From: JAIBAJ01 sp965284645
Lineage (GTDB): Bacteria; Bacteroidota; Bacteroidia; JAIBAJ01
Direction of reading: 5' to 3'
Assembly (NCBI GenBank): GCA_965284645.1
Contig: OZ260106.1
Span: 1,984,001 to 2,048,000, forward strand
DNA: 64,000 nucleotides
How positions within the stretch are numbered: position 1 is the stretch's first letter; the number at the start of each line of letters is the position of its first letter. This document shows positions 42,677-52,130 of this stretch, one piece after another. Made by a program: the position numbers and the translations under genes. Below the pieces are notes generated by a model that was given only the letters and a program-made list of their open reading frames with translations, ran no database searches and was not told where the DNA came from.

Positions 42677-43648
42677 ATGCAAGATTCAAGACAGACCATG
42701 ATTAATATTAAAGTTTTAGAAGTAAAATCTGAGATTGGAGCTGGCACCCGAGGTGCTTCCATGGGACCTGATGCGATTAAAATTGCTGCATTGGACTTTG
42801 GTTCCCTGTATTTTAAGAAAGAGAAAACCATCGAAGTGCCCAACGAAAACAGGGTGCTTTATGAGCAGGTAAAAACGCCTTATGCCAAAAGGATAAGAGG
42901 TGTGATTAACATGTATTCACGGGTTAGTAAGTTTGTGAAGAAAACTCTACACAGCGGGCATTTCCCTATAATCCTAGCTGGTGACCACAGTACCGCAGGG
43001 GGTACTATTGCCGGAATTAAGGCTGAGTTTCCCGGACACCGTTTGGGGGTGGTTTGGATTGATGCCCATGCCGATTTGCATTCGCCCTACACTACGCCCA
43101 GTGGAAACCTGCACGGTATGCCTCTGGCTGCAAGCTTAGGCGAAGACAATATTGATAATAAAATGAATAACCTGGATGAAACCACCAAGGAGCTTTGGGA
43201 TGAACTAAAAAACATTGGTGAAATTTGTCCAAAAATCAGGTATAAAGACTTGGTATATGTTGGTGTTAGGGATGTGGAACCGCAGGAAGCCGAGTTGATT
43301 AAAAAACATAAAATCCGCAATTTTACCATCAATGAGATGCGTAAAAAGGGGATTGATAAAGCTGCGGTGGAAATACTTAGTTACCTCGATCATTGCGACC
43401 TTATTTATATTTCCTTTGATGTGGATAGCATGGATCCTAAAATTTCCATGGGAACCGGTACTCCAGTATCGAATGGCTTAACAGAGAAAGAGGCTGGAAA
43501 TTTAATTTTACGTTTGGTTAGGAGTAGAAAGGTTTGTTGTTTCGAAATTGTAGAAATTAACCCAACCTTGGACAAAGAGAATTTGATGGCTGAAAATGCT
43601 TTTGAGATATTACAAAAGGTTACCAACCAATTGAAGAATGTGTTATAG
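42677..43648 (+). CDS. Arginase/agmatinase/formimidoylglutamase family hydrolase
   Basis: A binuclear-Mn ureohydrolase of 323 residues. Metal ligands sit in ILAGDHSTAGGT, VWIDAHADLHSPYTTPSG and YISFDVDSMDPKISMGTGTPVSNG, all intact. The N terminus GAGTRGASMGPDAIKIA and the GNLHGMPLAASLG stretch favour arginase over agmatinase (arginases show G-N-x-H-G-M-P). ATG 42677 is used; ATG 42698 is also possible. A loop insertion is present (ELWDELKNIGEICPKI). It is the third gene of the tight glycosyltransferase-MFS-arginase run, spacer five bases. Arginase would release ornithine and urea; no other arginine-pathway gene is beside it. Confidence 0.88.
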   Translation: MQDSRQTMINIKVLEVKSEIGAGTRGASMGPDAIKIAALDFGSLYFKKEKTIEVPNENRVLYEQVKTPYAKRIRGVINMYSRVSKFVKKTLHSGHFPIILAGDHSTAGGTIAGIKAEFPGHRLGVVWIDAHADLHSPYTTPSGNLHGMPLAASLGEDNIDNKMNNLDETTKELWDELKNIGEICPKIRYKDLVYVGVRDVEPQEAELIKKHKIRNFTINEMRKKGIDKAAVEILSYLDHCDLIYISFDVDSMDPKISMGTGTPVSNGLTEKEAGNLILRLVRSRKVCCFEIVEINPTLDKENLMAENAFEILQKVTNQLKNVL

Positions 43649-43696
43649 GATGCCTACACTTCTTTTTTATACCACTGCTTAATCGGAGCGGTATTT

Positions 43697-43850
43697 CCGG
43701 GTAGGGATAGAGCGAAGTAGCCCACAGGGATGCGCACCCCAAAAGCTTTTGGGGGGAGCAGACCGAGGACTACTCGCGAAAGCCCGACCATTCGCCCAGT
43801 ACCCTGTTTATTTAAAGTGATTAAATTTTAGTGGCGAATGGGACCCGCCA
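43697..43850 (-). repeat. R-element 6
   Basis: On the reverse strand: GGCGGGTCCC start, outer stem CCATTCGCC with GGCGAATGG, distal stem GTAGTCC with GGGCTAC, apical hairpin CCCCAAAAGCTTTTGGGG, ending CTATCCCTACCCGG. It lies between convergent genes. Confidence 0.88.
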
Positions 43851-43891
43851 AATGAAATAGAAAATAGAAAATAGGAAATAGAAAATAGGAA
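43851..43891 (+). repeat. GAAAATA heptamer microsatellite
   Basis: Tandem AATAGAA/GAAAATAG units adjoin the 5' edge of R-element 6 (in its own orientation the tract reads TTTTCTATTTCC). The following 140 bases to 44031 hold nothing recognised. Confidence 0.8.
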
Positions 43892-44031
43892 TTGTATTGG
43901 TTATGCTTGAAAAGAGGGGAAGTTGATATTTGATTTGGCCAATTATTTTCAACGGCTATCCGGAAATACTGGTGGAATGCAGTGGGATCAAGGAATACAG
44001 GAAATGAATTTGGTATTGGATGATGTAGATC

Positions 44032-44060
44032 AACCCAAATTGCGGATTAGAAATGCTTTA
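44032..44060 (+). repeat. AACCCA-family A-end fragment
   Basis: AACCCAAATTGCGGATTAGAAATGC, matching only the A-type end; no B end follows. Confidence 0.5.
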
Positions 44061-44103
44061 AAGGAATAAAACCTACAAAGGAGGGTGAAAGAAGAGGGTA
44101 AAA

Positions 44104-46620
44104 CTATTTGATTAGTTTGATTCCGCCAGCATAAAAGCGTTGTTTTCCATTGGCATCGCGAAGGAAGATATCGTAAATGTAATTGCCTTGTTGAGCTTCT
44201 TCGCCGGTATCCAAAATGGTACCATTCCAGGCTTCATCAAAATTTTTAGTTCGAAAAACGCGGTTGCCTTTGCGGTCGTAGATTTTCATTTCATACTCCC
44301 GGATTCCAATGCCTTTTGGTTTGAAGCTGTCATTGATTCCGTCTGGATCATGTGGTGTAAAGGTATTGGGGATATAAATGGAGAAAAAGGCCTCAACCGC
44401 AATTTTTTGGGTAATTTGATCCCTACAACCTGCCACATTGGAAGCAAATAAGGTTACAAAGTACACACCGGTGTCTTGGAAAGAATAAGTTGGGTTTACA
44501 TCGCTTATGGAATCGCCTGCAATCAGCCATGTGTAGGTATCGGCATCGATGGAATTGTTAGAAAAAATTACCAAAGGATCCAGCATATTTACAACATAGT
44601 CGCTAGCTTGGAAACTGGCCACAGGTATGGGATAGGCATAAATGAAGCTGTCTAAAGTTAAGGTATCGGTGCAACCAAAATTGGAGGTGGCTACAAGGGA
44701 AATAGTGTATTGTCCGGGATTTTCATACACATAAAAAGCATTGGGGTCGTAGGATGGGTTTCCTTCGCCGAAATTCCATTCCAATTGAGCAATACTACCA
44801 GATGAAATATAGCTCGAATCGGTGAAGGTGATGGCTAAAGGAACGCAGCCCAAGTTGGTATCGGTGGTGAAATAGGCCACCGGCGTAGGATACATATCGA
44901 TTTGTATGGCGGCATTGACGGGAGTAGAGCCACAACCATCTGAAACAGTAACATTTATGGTAGTTGGAGCAATTACAATGTAGGGAAAGGGGCCGGGTCC
45001 AGGTCCAACCGAAGCATCATCCCAAGTGTAGGTATAATTGCCATCGCCTCCGGTTGCCAAGGCTTGAACTTGAGCTGTTCCGTTTTCACAAGCAGCCAAA
45101 GGACTAGCGGCAGTAACGGTTAATGGTTCAAAAACATCAATGGTAATGCTTTGGGCTTGGCTGTTACAAACACCATCGGAAGCTATTACTTCATACGTTG
45201 TAGTAACTACCGGGCTAACTGTATACGGACTTGAAGAGGGGAGGGCATCAAAGGTGAAGGTCAACGCTGGCATTCCTGCACCAGGTGTAGCAACGATATC
45301 GGCCGATTGCCCAACACAAATAGTGTCAGTAACACTGCTGGCTACAGTAAAAACCAAAGGGGGCGGTTCATTCACAGGAATGGTTTGGATGGCTGTACAA
45401 CCCTTGGCATCGACCAAGGTAGCATTGTAAATTCCGGCAGGTAGATTATTGACCACGAGGCCTGAAGTAACCGCAGGAGTCCAGTTACATTGGTAAGGAG
45501 CTGTTCCTCCGGCTGCCAGTAAGGTTACTCCGCCATCTGCATATCCATTGCAGGAAGCATCGGAGATAAATCCGCTAATGCTAAGTGTTAATGGGGAAGG
45601 TTCGTTGATTACATCATTATCGGTAAGGATACATCCTGCCGCATCGGTTACAATAACACTTACAGGTCCGGCAGGTTGATTGGTAACAGAATTGGTTGTT
45701 TGACCGCCGCCCCAAACATAACTGTAAGGGAAACTACCACCTACCACTTGGGCAATTGCAGCGCCGCTTGCTTGTCCGTTGCAGTTGGCATCTGTTACCA
45801 CAATATTTAGGGTTAAACCGGTTGGGTCCGTAAAAGTGAAATTAAAAATAGCTGGAGGACAGCCACTGGCATCGCTCACTGTGCATGAAATTAGTCCGGG
45901 GCCTTGACCTGTAACGGTTGGGGTGTTGGCGCCAGTTGACCAATTATAAGTAACAGGGGGTACTTGGTTGCTAACGGTAACTGTAGCGGTTCCGTCATTC
46001 GCTCCAGCACATGTAATGTCGGTATAACTTGTGCCGATGGTTAAACCACCTGTGCTGGTGATAGTTACATTGGCTGTAGCTACACATCCCAAGGCATCTG
46101 TGACCGTAACATCGTTGCTGCCAACTACGAGGTTGGTGGCTGTAGCACTTACCTCAGCACTTGGGCTCCAGATGTAGGAAAAGGGGCCTGTACCGCCTGA
46201 AGGAGTTGCCGTTCCAGAACCAGCCGTACCTACACAACTAATATTGACGACATTAGTAATCTGAACAAACAAAGGATTGGCCGATCCTAGAATAACAACT
46301 GAAAGGGATTGGGAATTTAAGTTGGCATCTACCACCGTTACCGAATAATTACCTGGAGGAAAACCTGTGTATAATTGAGAATTTCCATCGGCATTCAATA
46401 CCTCTTGTTGTCCGGCCAAAGGACCATTGTTCCAAGAAAGGGTGTAGGGTGCGGTTCCGTTAGTGATGGTAAAAACAACATCGCCATTGCTTAAGCCAAA
46501 GCAGGTTTCGTCGTGTGAAACGGCCGATACTTGTAATTGGGCGTAGGCTGAATAGGAAAGGAAAAATGAAAAAACAAGGATAAAAAGGAATACAAAGGAA
46601 GAATTTACCTGTTTCATCAC
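44104..46620 (-). CDS. Giant secreted SprB-repeat protein with type B T9SS (gliding-associated) C-terminal domain
   Basis: A protein of 838 residues. Signal peptide MMKQVNSSFVFLFILVFSFFLSYSAYAQ. The body is a series of about seven SprB-like repeats (ISCVGTAGSGTATPSGGTGPFSYIWSP, ITCAGANDGTATVTV, DANCNGQASGAAIAQVVGGSFPYSYVW, DASCNGYADGGVTLLAAGGTAPYQCNW), followed by PKD-type repeats (PVAYFTTDTNLGCVPLAITFTDSS, EWNFGEGNPSYDPNAFYVYENPGQY). The C-terminal ~85 residues, IYIPNTFTPHDPDGINDSF ... MKIYDRKGNRVFRTKNFDEAWNG, are the CHU_C/type B sorting domain. Exported by T9SS, perhaps a surface adhesin. TATCTTCG lies about 37 bases upstream. Related to 53762-56509, which ends with near-identical sorting-domain motifs. 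Confidence 0.92.
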   Translation of the reverse strand: MMKQVNSSFVFLFILVFSFFLSYSAYAQLQVSAVSHDETCFGLSNGDVVFTITNGTAPYTLSWNNGPLAGQQEVLNADGNSQLYTGFPPGNYSVTVVDANLNSQSLSVVILGSANPLFVQITNVVNISCVGTAGSGTATPSGGTGPFSYIWSPSAEVSATATNLVVGSNDVTVTDALGCVATANVTITSTGGLTIGTSYTDITCAGANDGTATVTVSNQVPPVTYNWSTGANTPTVTGQGPGLISCTVSDASGCPPAIFNFTFTDPTGLTLNIVVTDANCNGQASGAAIAQVVGGSFPYSYVWGGGQTTNSVTNQPAGPVSVIVTDAAGCILTDNDVINEPSPLTLSISGFISDASCNGYADGGVTLLAAGGTAPYQCNWTPAVTSGLVVNNLPAGIYNATLVDAKGCTAIQTIPVNEPPPLVFTVASSVTDTICVGQSADIVATPGAGMPALTFTFDALPSSSPYTVSPVVTTTYEVIASDGVCNSQAQSITIDVFEPLTVTAASPLAACENGTAQVQALATGGDGNYTYTWDDASVGPGPGPFPYIVIAPTTINVTVSDGCGSTPVNAAIQIDMYPTPVAYFTTDTNLGCVPLAITFTDSSYISSGSIAQLEWNFGEGNPSYDPNAFYVYENPGQYTISLVATSNFGCTDTLTLDSFIYAYPIPVASFQASDYVVNMLDPLVIFSNNSIDADTYTWLIAGDSISDVNPTYSFQDTGVYFVTLFASNVAGCRDQITQKIAVEAFFSIYIPNTFTPHDPDGINDSFKPKGIGIREYEMKIYDRKGNRVFRTKNFDEAWNGTILDTGEEAQQGNYIYDIFLRDANGKQRFYAGGIKLIK

Positions 46621-46723
46621 CTATTGAAAATGCCTTATTTACTCGGGTTTAAAAGGCGAAGATAAGCAATTAGACTGAATCAAAGGCGAAGATTTGATTG
46701 AAAATAAATTGCTTAATCTTTAT

Positions 46724-47587
46724 TTAAGGCAGGACGATTGATTTTATGGAAACAGGTGCTACCCAAAAATAACCCAAAGCCCCATTGCTAAAGTTGGTAG
46801 GAATATTGGCAGGCGGACCATCCCAAGGGCCTCCTCCCCTCCAATAAGTTTCCAATAAAACCGACCTTAAAAACTGGTAATACTCATCCGAAATAGTGTA
46901 GCCATAGAGGGATAAAGTATCGCCTGATTGAATTTCCTGTGGATCAATGTTATAAATCGGGTAACCGGGAATATAGGCTCCATCAATGCCTTTGTCGTCG
47001 AGAAAATAAATGTTTTGTAGGGAATCTGTCCGACCAAATGATCCGTTGATTTTGTATTTCCACATGTAATAATTCCGCTGTCCGCCCACTTCTTGTCCCC
47101 AAACGGATAAGGTAAAACTGCTGTCAATGGCATTTTCGAAAGGGATAGGTTTGAACAATTGCTGAATATTCAAACTGTCAAGGGTTGCACCTATCTGCAT
47201 GGCTTCTGAGGCGGTATACTCCTGTCCTTCAACCTGAACTGTAATCGAATAGGTTTTTCCTTGTACTGCTTTAAATGCATTTTGGGAGAGGTAGGTCCCA
47301 GGTTCATCGGGTTTTTCAAAATAAATCCAAATTGAATCACCGTCACTTACCTGAATACTAGCCCCACTCACAACGGGTGGTCGAGTGCCCGAAAAATAGG
47401 AGCCTGTTTTGGAGACCTTTACTTGGTGTTGAATAAATTCGCTTGTAACTGAACCATCAATGACTAGACGGATATTGGCTTCACTAACGTCAAAATCAAT
47501 TACTTTGGTGCAGGAATTAAACAGAAGTGCTGACAAAACCAAGGTTCCGAGGATTCCTATTTTAATAAACTTGCTAAACCTTGTCAT
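46724..47587 (-). CDS. DUF4249 lipoprotein
   Basis: A protein of 287 residues beginning MTRFSKFIKIGILGTLVLSALLFNSC, a lipoprotein signal with lipobox LFNSC. TKVIDFDVSEANIRLVIDGSVTSEFIQHQVKVSKTGSYFS is the DUF4249 N-terminal signature, followed by a beta-rich region with a transthyretin-like look (KTYSITVQVEGQEYTASE) and a tail ending GYFWVAPVSIKSIVLP. DUF4249 genes commonly sit directly beside TonB-dependent receptors in Bacteroidota, and this one starts two bases past the receptor's stop. It is probably an outer-membrane accessory to substrate uptake by that receptor. Ligand unknown. Confidence 0.88.
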   Translation of the reverse strand: MTRFSKFIKIGILGTLVLSALLFNSCTKVIDFDVSEANIRLVIDGSVTSEFIQHQVKVSKTGSYFSGTRPPVVSGASIQVSDGDSIWIYFEKPDEPGTYLSQNAFKAVQGKTYSITVQVEGQEYTASEAMQIGATLDSLNIQQLFKPIPFENAIDSSFTLSVWGQEVGGQRNYYMWKYKINGSFGRTDSLQNIYFLDDKGIDGAYIPGYPIYNIDPQEIQSGDTLSLYGYTISDEYYQFLRSVLLETYWRGGGPWDGPPANIPTNFSNGALGYFWVAPVSIKSIVLP

Positions 47588-47589
47588 AA

Positions 47590-49926
47590 TTAAAATTGAA
47601 AATTGTAAGCAATGGAAGGAATAATCACAAAGTAATAAGTCATAACAGCTTCTGTTTTCAGAGGGTCGCTTTCACTTGGTTTAAAATTGATCATGAAGGC
47701 GTTTTTCCGATTGTAAACATTGTAAATTCCAAAGACCCAATTGCTTTTCCATTTGCGATTGGGTTTGTCTTTGCTGTATAAAGTGGCTCCGATATCCAAG
47801 CGGTGGTAATCGGGCATTCGGGCTCCATTTCTTTCGGTAAACACCGGTACCTGAATTCCTTGATATTCAAATTTACCAGCTGGTGCTGTTAAGGGAGCTC
47901 CTGTATAATAAATGAAGGTAGCCGAAATATCCCATCTGGAATTGATCGTGTAGGTGCCAACAAACGTAAAGTTATGTGGTCTGTCATTGCTTGCTGGATA
48001 AGGATTTCCGTTGTTTATGGTAGGAGTTGTTTTTCTGATTTGGGACAAAGTATAGGCTATCCAACCGGTCAGTTTCCCTGTTTGTTTCCTTAGCATCACC
48101 TCCATCCCCATACCTTTGGCCGTTCCTCTTCGTAATTGTCCTTCAAAAAGAGGATTTAGAAATACATCAGCATGGTCTTTAAAATCCAAGGTGTTTTGCA
48201 TCCACTTGTAATAACCTTCCAAGGAAAATTCAAACATATTGTCCTTGAAGTTTCTAAAATAACCGACGGCAACTTGATCAGCAATCTGTGGTTTTACATT
48301 CGGTGTGGCAGGAAACCAGGTGTCTAAAGGTGAGGCATTGGCTGCTACACTGGCCACTTGAATGTATTGGCGGGTTCGATTGTAACTGGCTTTAAACGCA
48401 TCTTTATCCGTAATGCTGATTTTGCCTGAAAATCGAGGTTCGAATCCGTGCCAAGTATTATAGAATGAGCCTTTGGAATAGGTTTCTGTTCCTGTTGTGT
48501 CGTAATTTTGGTTGAATACAAACCGAGCTCCAGGACCAATATTGGTAAAGAAACTATACCGCAATCCGTAAGTAAGCTCAATCCGACTGCCGATGCGTTG
48601 TTCGTTGCTTACATAAACGGCATTTTCCCAGGCATAAAGAGGCGGAAAATCAATAGGTTCGGTCATGGCAATATTGATGTCCCTTGGTTCAACATGGGCT
48701 GGTTTGAAGGTGTGTAAAATGCTGTGATACCCAAATTTTATGGTGTTTTTGGGATTCGGATAAAGGGTAAAATCGTACTTCAGTCCACCATCAATAATTT
48801 TTGAAGTCCATTCAAAGGCTTGCTCACCAGTAGGTACAGAAATGACATAATTAAAATTGGAATAGATAAGGGTCAGGTTACTGAATAATTTAGATGAAAA
48901 GATATGATTCCAGCGGGCGGTGGCTGTGGCATTTCCCCAACCTAGCAAGAATAAATCACCTACTTTGAATTTATCTCTTCCAAAATAACCCGATAAAAAC
49001 ACCTTATTGTGGTCGTTTATTTGGTAATTGACCTTGGCATTGACATCATAGAAATAAAGAATACTGTTTTTTAATTCCTTGTCGCTCGAGAACTTAAGAA
49101 AAAGATCAGCATAATTTCTTCTGGCAGAAACGATAAAAGAGGCCTTGTCTTTTTTTATTGGACCTTCAATTGTCAATCGGCTGGCTAGGGTGCCAATGCC
49201 TGCCGAGACTGCATATTTTTTGGAATTACCTTCCTTCATCCGAACATCCAATACACTGCTTAACCGGCCACCAAATTGGGCAGGAATTCCGCCTTTGTAA
49301 AGTTGTGCATCCCGAATGGCATCCTGATTGAATACCGAAAAGAATCCCATTAAATGAGAGGCATTGTAAACCGGAGCTTCATCCAACAGAATCAAATTCT
49401 GGTCGAAACCACCACCTCGAACAAAAAAACCAGCCGATCCTTCGCCTCCTGTTTGCACACCCGGTAGCAATTGGATAGCCTTAATCACATCCACTTCTCC
49501 CATCAAAGCCGGAATCTTTTTTATAGTTTCCATTTTCAATAAGGTCGAACTCATGCCCGATGAGGCGATGTTCCCATCCGTTTTTTCGGCGCTTACTTGT
49601 ACCTCTTGCAATTGTTGGGAAGTAGGAGCTAACTCTAGGTTTATCTCCAGGTTTTTATCCAACATAACTATTGTGTCCTTTGCTTGATAGCCTGTATATG
49701 AATAGGTTAGCCCGTATTTTCCAACAGGAAGGGTAAGGGAGTAGAATCCATAAATATTGGAAGCCGTCCCCGTTTTTAATTCCTTTACAAACAAGGTAGC
49801 ACCAATAAGCACTTCTCCTGATTTAGAATCTTTTAAGGTGCCACTTAGGGTAGCCTTTTGTCCCCAAGCGGTTCCAAAGCTGAATACTAAAATTAAAAAG
49901 AGGGGGAAATGTTTTCTACTGGACAC
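47590..49926 (-). CDS. TonB-dependent receptor with carboxypeptidase-regulatory-like N-terminal domain
   Basis: An outer-membrane receptor of about 778 residues. No ATG is available at the 5' end: the frame opens with TTG 49947, and GTG 49926 (MSSRKHFPLFLILVFSFGTAWGQ) gives the best signal peptide. The CarboxypepD_reg-like domain covers residues about 25-110 (LSGTLKDSKSGEVLIGATLFVKEL), and the plug about 110-225 (IKKIPALMGEVDVIKAIQLLPGVQTGGEGSAGFFVRGG, FDQNLILLDEAPVYNASHLMG, GRLSSVLDVRMKEGNSK). The rest is the beta barrel, ending YYFVIIPSIAYNFQF with the terminal aromatic residue. The overlapping DUF4249 gene is its likely partner. Substrate unknown; no SusD homologue is adjacent. Confidence 0.92.
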   Translation of the reverse strand: MSSRKHFPLFLILVFSFGTAWGQKATLSGTLKDSKSGEVLIGATLFVKELKTGTASNIYGFYSLTLPVGKYGLTYSYTGYQAKDTIVMLDKNLEINLELAPTSQQLQEVQVSAEKTDGNIASSGMSSTLLKMETIKKIPALMGEVDVIKAIQLLPGVQTGGEGSAGFFVRGGGFDQNLILLDEAPVYNASHLMGFFSVFNQDAIRDAQLYKGGIPAQFGGRLSSVLDVRMKEGNSKKYAVSAGIGTLASRLTIEGPIKKDKASFIVSARRNYADLFLKFSSDKELKNSILYFYDVNAKVNYQINDHNKVFLSGYFGRDKFKVGDLFLLGWGNATATARWNHIFSSKLFSNLTLIYSNFNYVISVPTGEQAFEWTSKIIDGGLKYDFTLYPNPKNTIKFGYHSILHTFKPAHVEPRDINIAMTEPIDFPPLYAWENAVYVSNEQRIGSRIELTYGLRYSFFTNIGPGARFVFNQNYDTTGTETYSKGSFYNTWHGFEPRFSGKISITDKDAFKASYNRTRQYIQVASVAANASPLDTWFPATPNVKPQIADQVAVGYFRNFKDNMFEFSLEGYYKWMQNTLDFKDHADVFLNPLFEGQLRRGTAKGMGMEVMLRKQTGKLTGWIAYTLSQIRKTTPTINNGNPYPASNDRPHNFTFVGTYTINSRWDISATFIYYTGAPLTAPAGKFEYQGIQVPVFTERNGARMPDYHRLDIGATLYSKDKPNRKWKSNWVFGIYNVYNRKNAFMINFKPSESDPLKTEAVMTYYFVIIPSIAYNFQF

Positions 49927-50047
49927 AATCAAATAAGCGATTGACAAAAATAATCGCCCATTCCAAAGTGCAATGCGGTTTTGAAGAAAAATTCAAGTAA
50001 TTCTTACTAAACTTTTTTTATTTCCTTTACTCCCTGATTTAAAGTGG

Positions 50048-51457
50048 ATGGAATTTGTTAAATTGAGGCGTTTTAAGCGCTTGTTGTTGGCTAGTTTGGT
50101 TTTTATTTTTGAAGGTACGAGTGCACAAACCTATCATTACTATTTCGGCACGCTGCATGCCCATTCTGGCTATTCGGATGGAAATAAAGATTCCCTTTCT
50201 TCGGGGATTTATAAACCCTATGATGATTTTCAGTATGCCAAGGAAAGCCAGGAATTTGATTTTTTAGGTATATCGGAGCATAATCACCTGAGCGCTGGAC
50301 TTCAACTACCCAATTACCACCTCGGTATTCAAGAGGCGAATTTGGCCAACGAAAACGAAAGCTTTGTTTGTTTATACGGAATGGAGTGGGGGGTAATAAA
50401 TTCCGGTGGACATCTTATCGTGTACGGATTTGATTCACTCATTGGTTGGGAAAACGGTAATTATGATATCTACAATGCAGAGACTGATTACCATGGACTT
50501 TTTGAAAAAGTAGCGACTAATCCGAGCGCTTTCTGCTACCTTGCCCACCCCCAATCATCGGATTACGATAGCCTTTTCCTGAAACCATACGATAGTCTGG
50601 TCGATAAAGCTGTTACAGCTATTCCATTTCGCAGTGGACCCGCGTTTAGCACCAGCATCACTTACGATGATCCAGCCAACGGAACCTACCTAAGTAAATT
50701 TTATACTGCACTTTCGAAGGGCTACCACGTGGGAATCTGTATCGATCATGATACCCATAATACAGTTTTCGGACGTTCTCAGGCCGGACGAACTGGGGTT
50801 ATCGCTCGAAACCTTACCCAGCAATCGGTGATGGAAGCTTACCAAAAAATGAACATTTATGCCACCGACGATTGGAATGCCCAAGTTGACTTTAAAGTGA
50901 ACGGTGAAATTATGGGGTCGGTTTTCGCCGGACAAGGACAACCAGAAGTTACCATGAACTATGTGGATCCGGATGGGGAAGGTATTACCCAAATGTGGTT
51001 GTACGATGGAACACCCGGTAGCGGAGCAACACCCAATTTGGTTTATACCATCTATCAATTTGAAAGTTTTTCGTTTACCCCAGACCTAGCCGATGGAGAA
51101 ACGAAATATTACTTTATCAAGGTGGAACAAACCGATGGAGACCAAATTTTTACTTCACCAATTTGGTACACTAGAGACGATGATTTGTCTGCCAAACCCA
51201 TCCAAAGTAAACCACAATTGCAAATTACCTCAGGTAACGCCAACCAATGGGTGAATATTAATCTTCAATCCAATGTACCTTTAAGCGGGGAACTGCAAAT
51301 CCTAAACCTAAATGGGAAGGTAATGTTTGCTACTTCCCTTTCCAATACCACCCTTTTTTCACAAACCTTCCATAAGGAATTGCTAGGAACTGGTCTTTTC
51401 CTGGTCAATGTAAGCGGTCCACTCGGAGCGATGAGTAAAAAGTTTATTCTCGAGTAG
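50048..51457 (+). CDS. Secreted PHP-like (CehA/McbA-type) metallohydrolase with T9SS sorting domain
   Basis: A protein of 469 residues from ATG 50048, signal peptide ending LVFIFEGTSAQ. The PHP-type metal site is seen in YYFGTLHAHSGYSDGNKDS (H-x-H-S-x-x-S-D-G), DFLGISEHNHLSAGL (S-E-H-N) and YLAHPQSSDYD, with later GICIDHDTHNT. A further domain is beta-rich (VDPDGEGITQMWLYDGTPGSG). The C-terminal type A T9SS domain reads LQILNLNGKVMFATSLS ... SKKFILE; its YPNP motif is not obvious. PHP enzymes of this type act on phosphoesters or glycosidic pollutants in other taxa; the substrate here is unknown. Monocistronic; divergent from the TonB receptor with 121 bases between starts. Confidence 0.82.
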   Translation: MEFVKLRRFKRLLLASLVFIFEGTSAQTYHYYFGTLHAHSGYSDGNKDSLSSGIYKPYDDFQYAKESQEFDFLGISEHNHLSAGLQLPNYHLGIQEANLANENESFVCLYGMEWGVINSGGHLIVYGFDSLIGWENGNYDIYNAETDYHGLFEKVATNPSAFCYLAHPQSSDYDSLFLKPYDSLVDKAVTAIPFRSGPAFSTSITYDDPANGTYLSKFYTALSKGYHVGICIDHDTHNTVFGRSQAGRTGVIARNLTQQSVMEAYQKMNIYATDDWNAQVDFKVNGEIMGSVFAGQGQPEVTMNYVDPDGEGITQMWLYDGTPGSGATPNLVYTIYQFESFSFTPDLADGETKYYFIKVEQTDGDQIFTSPIWYTRDDDLSAKPIQSKPQLQITSGNANQWVNINLQSNVPLSGELQILNLNGKVMFATSLSNTTLFSQTFHKELLGTGLFLVNVSGPLGAMSKKFILE

Positions 51458-51468
51458 GGGTAATCTGA

Positions 51469-51632
51469 AACCGGATTACGCATTTGAAATGCTGAAACGA
51501 ACAACTAGTTGTAAATCCATTTGTTCTCCTAAATTATATCAGCTGCTATTCCGAATTGCACTCGGTAGTGGTAAGTTGTACTAAATCAGTCAGTTAGGGC
51601 TAGTAGGTCCTCCAGTGATTATTTTGAGATTA
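51469..51632 (+). repeat. AACCCA-family element, degenerate A to B copy
   Basis: AACCGGATTACGCATTTGAAATGC at the left, CAACTAGTTGTAAATCC within, and CCTCCAGTGATTATTTTGAGATT at the right, matching the family order and length (164 bp) with many changes. Confidence 0.6.
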
Positions 51633-51660
51633 AAATAAATTCGAATTAGCTTAACTTCAA

Positions 51661-51810
51661 AGCACCATTTGGTGCGGCCTGTTTATAGAATTAAAAATAT
51701 CAAAGTTACAACTTGAGCCCCAGAGGTGCGACATTAGATTTATTTGAAATGCCATAACGCACCGCTGAAGCTTGCATGAATACATTTATATATTCAATTC
51801 TATAAACATA
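51661..51810. repeat. Short palindromic repeat cluster with GTTTATAGAATT inverted pair
   Basis: Hairpins GCACCATTTGGTGC and GCCCCAGAGGTGC lie among TTTATAGAATT (51681-51692) and its inverse AATTCTATAAAC (51796-51807), a 12-base perfect pair. A different family from the R and AACCCA elements. Nothing coding was seen. Confidence 0.55.
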
Positions 51811-51950
51811 ACGCAGATACCCTGCTTTACCCCAAATTAGGCAATTCGAATGTATTGCAAATCCATACTGTTAGTGGACTATTGCAGGCCTATTCGAGTT
51901 CAAAAAGAGTAATGCTGAATTTAAATTGGGGATATAACTCTAGCTTTTGT

Positions 51951-52121
51951 TTATTTTTTAGCTTTCGTTAAGGCCTCCTTGGGAAGCCCAATTGTGCGTA
52001 ACATTTCATTTGCCTTTTCAAGCTTTTCGGGAAACAAAATAACATGGCTATATTTGTTAAGCGACATGTCAATTCTTACAACGGGAACCTTCTTTTTGTT
52101 TAATTCATTTATCGTTGTCAT
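51951..52121 (-). CDS. Small protein downstream of the DUF6934 gene, 56 residues
   Basis: A short leftward gene, MTTINELNKKKVPVV then RIDMSLNKYSHVILFPEKL, then EKANEMLRTIGLPKEALTKAKK. It begins nine bases after the stop of the DUF6934 gene and has a basic, lysine-rich character with an amphipathic C-terminal helix; no membrane segment. The stop is TAA 51951-51953. The spacing and order (DUF6934 first, small partner second) match an arrangement I recall in other Bacteroidota, so it may form a two-gene module such as a toxin-antitoxin or regulator pair. That function is inference only. Confidence 0.65.
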   Translation of the reverse strand: MTTINELNKKKVPVVRIDMSLNKYSHVILFPEKLEKANEMLRTIGLPKEALTKAKK

Positions 52122-52130
52122 GATGCAAAG

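Noticed and set aside
50690..51058. Antisense frame of 122 codons in the PHP-like gene
   Set aside because: It lies opposite coding sequence and has no recognised motif; a shadow of the high-information frame.
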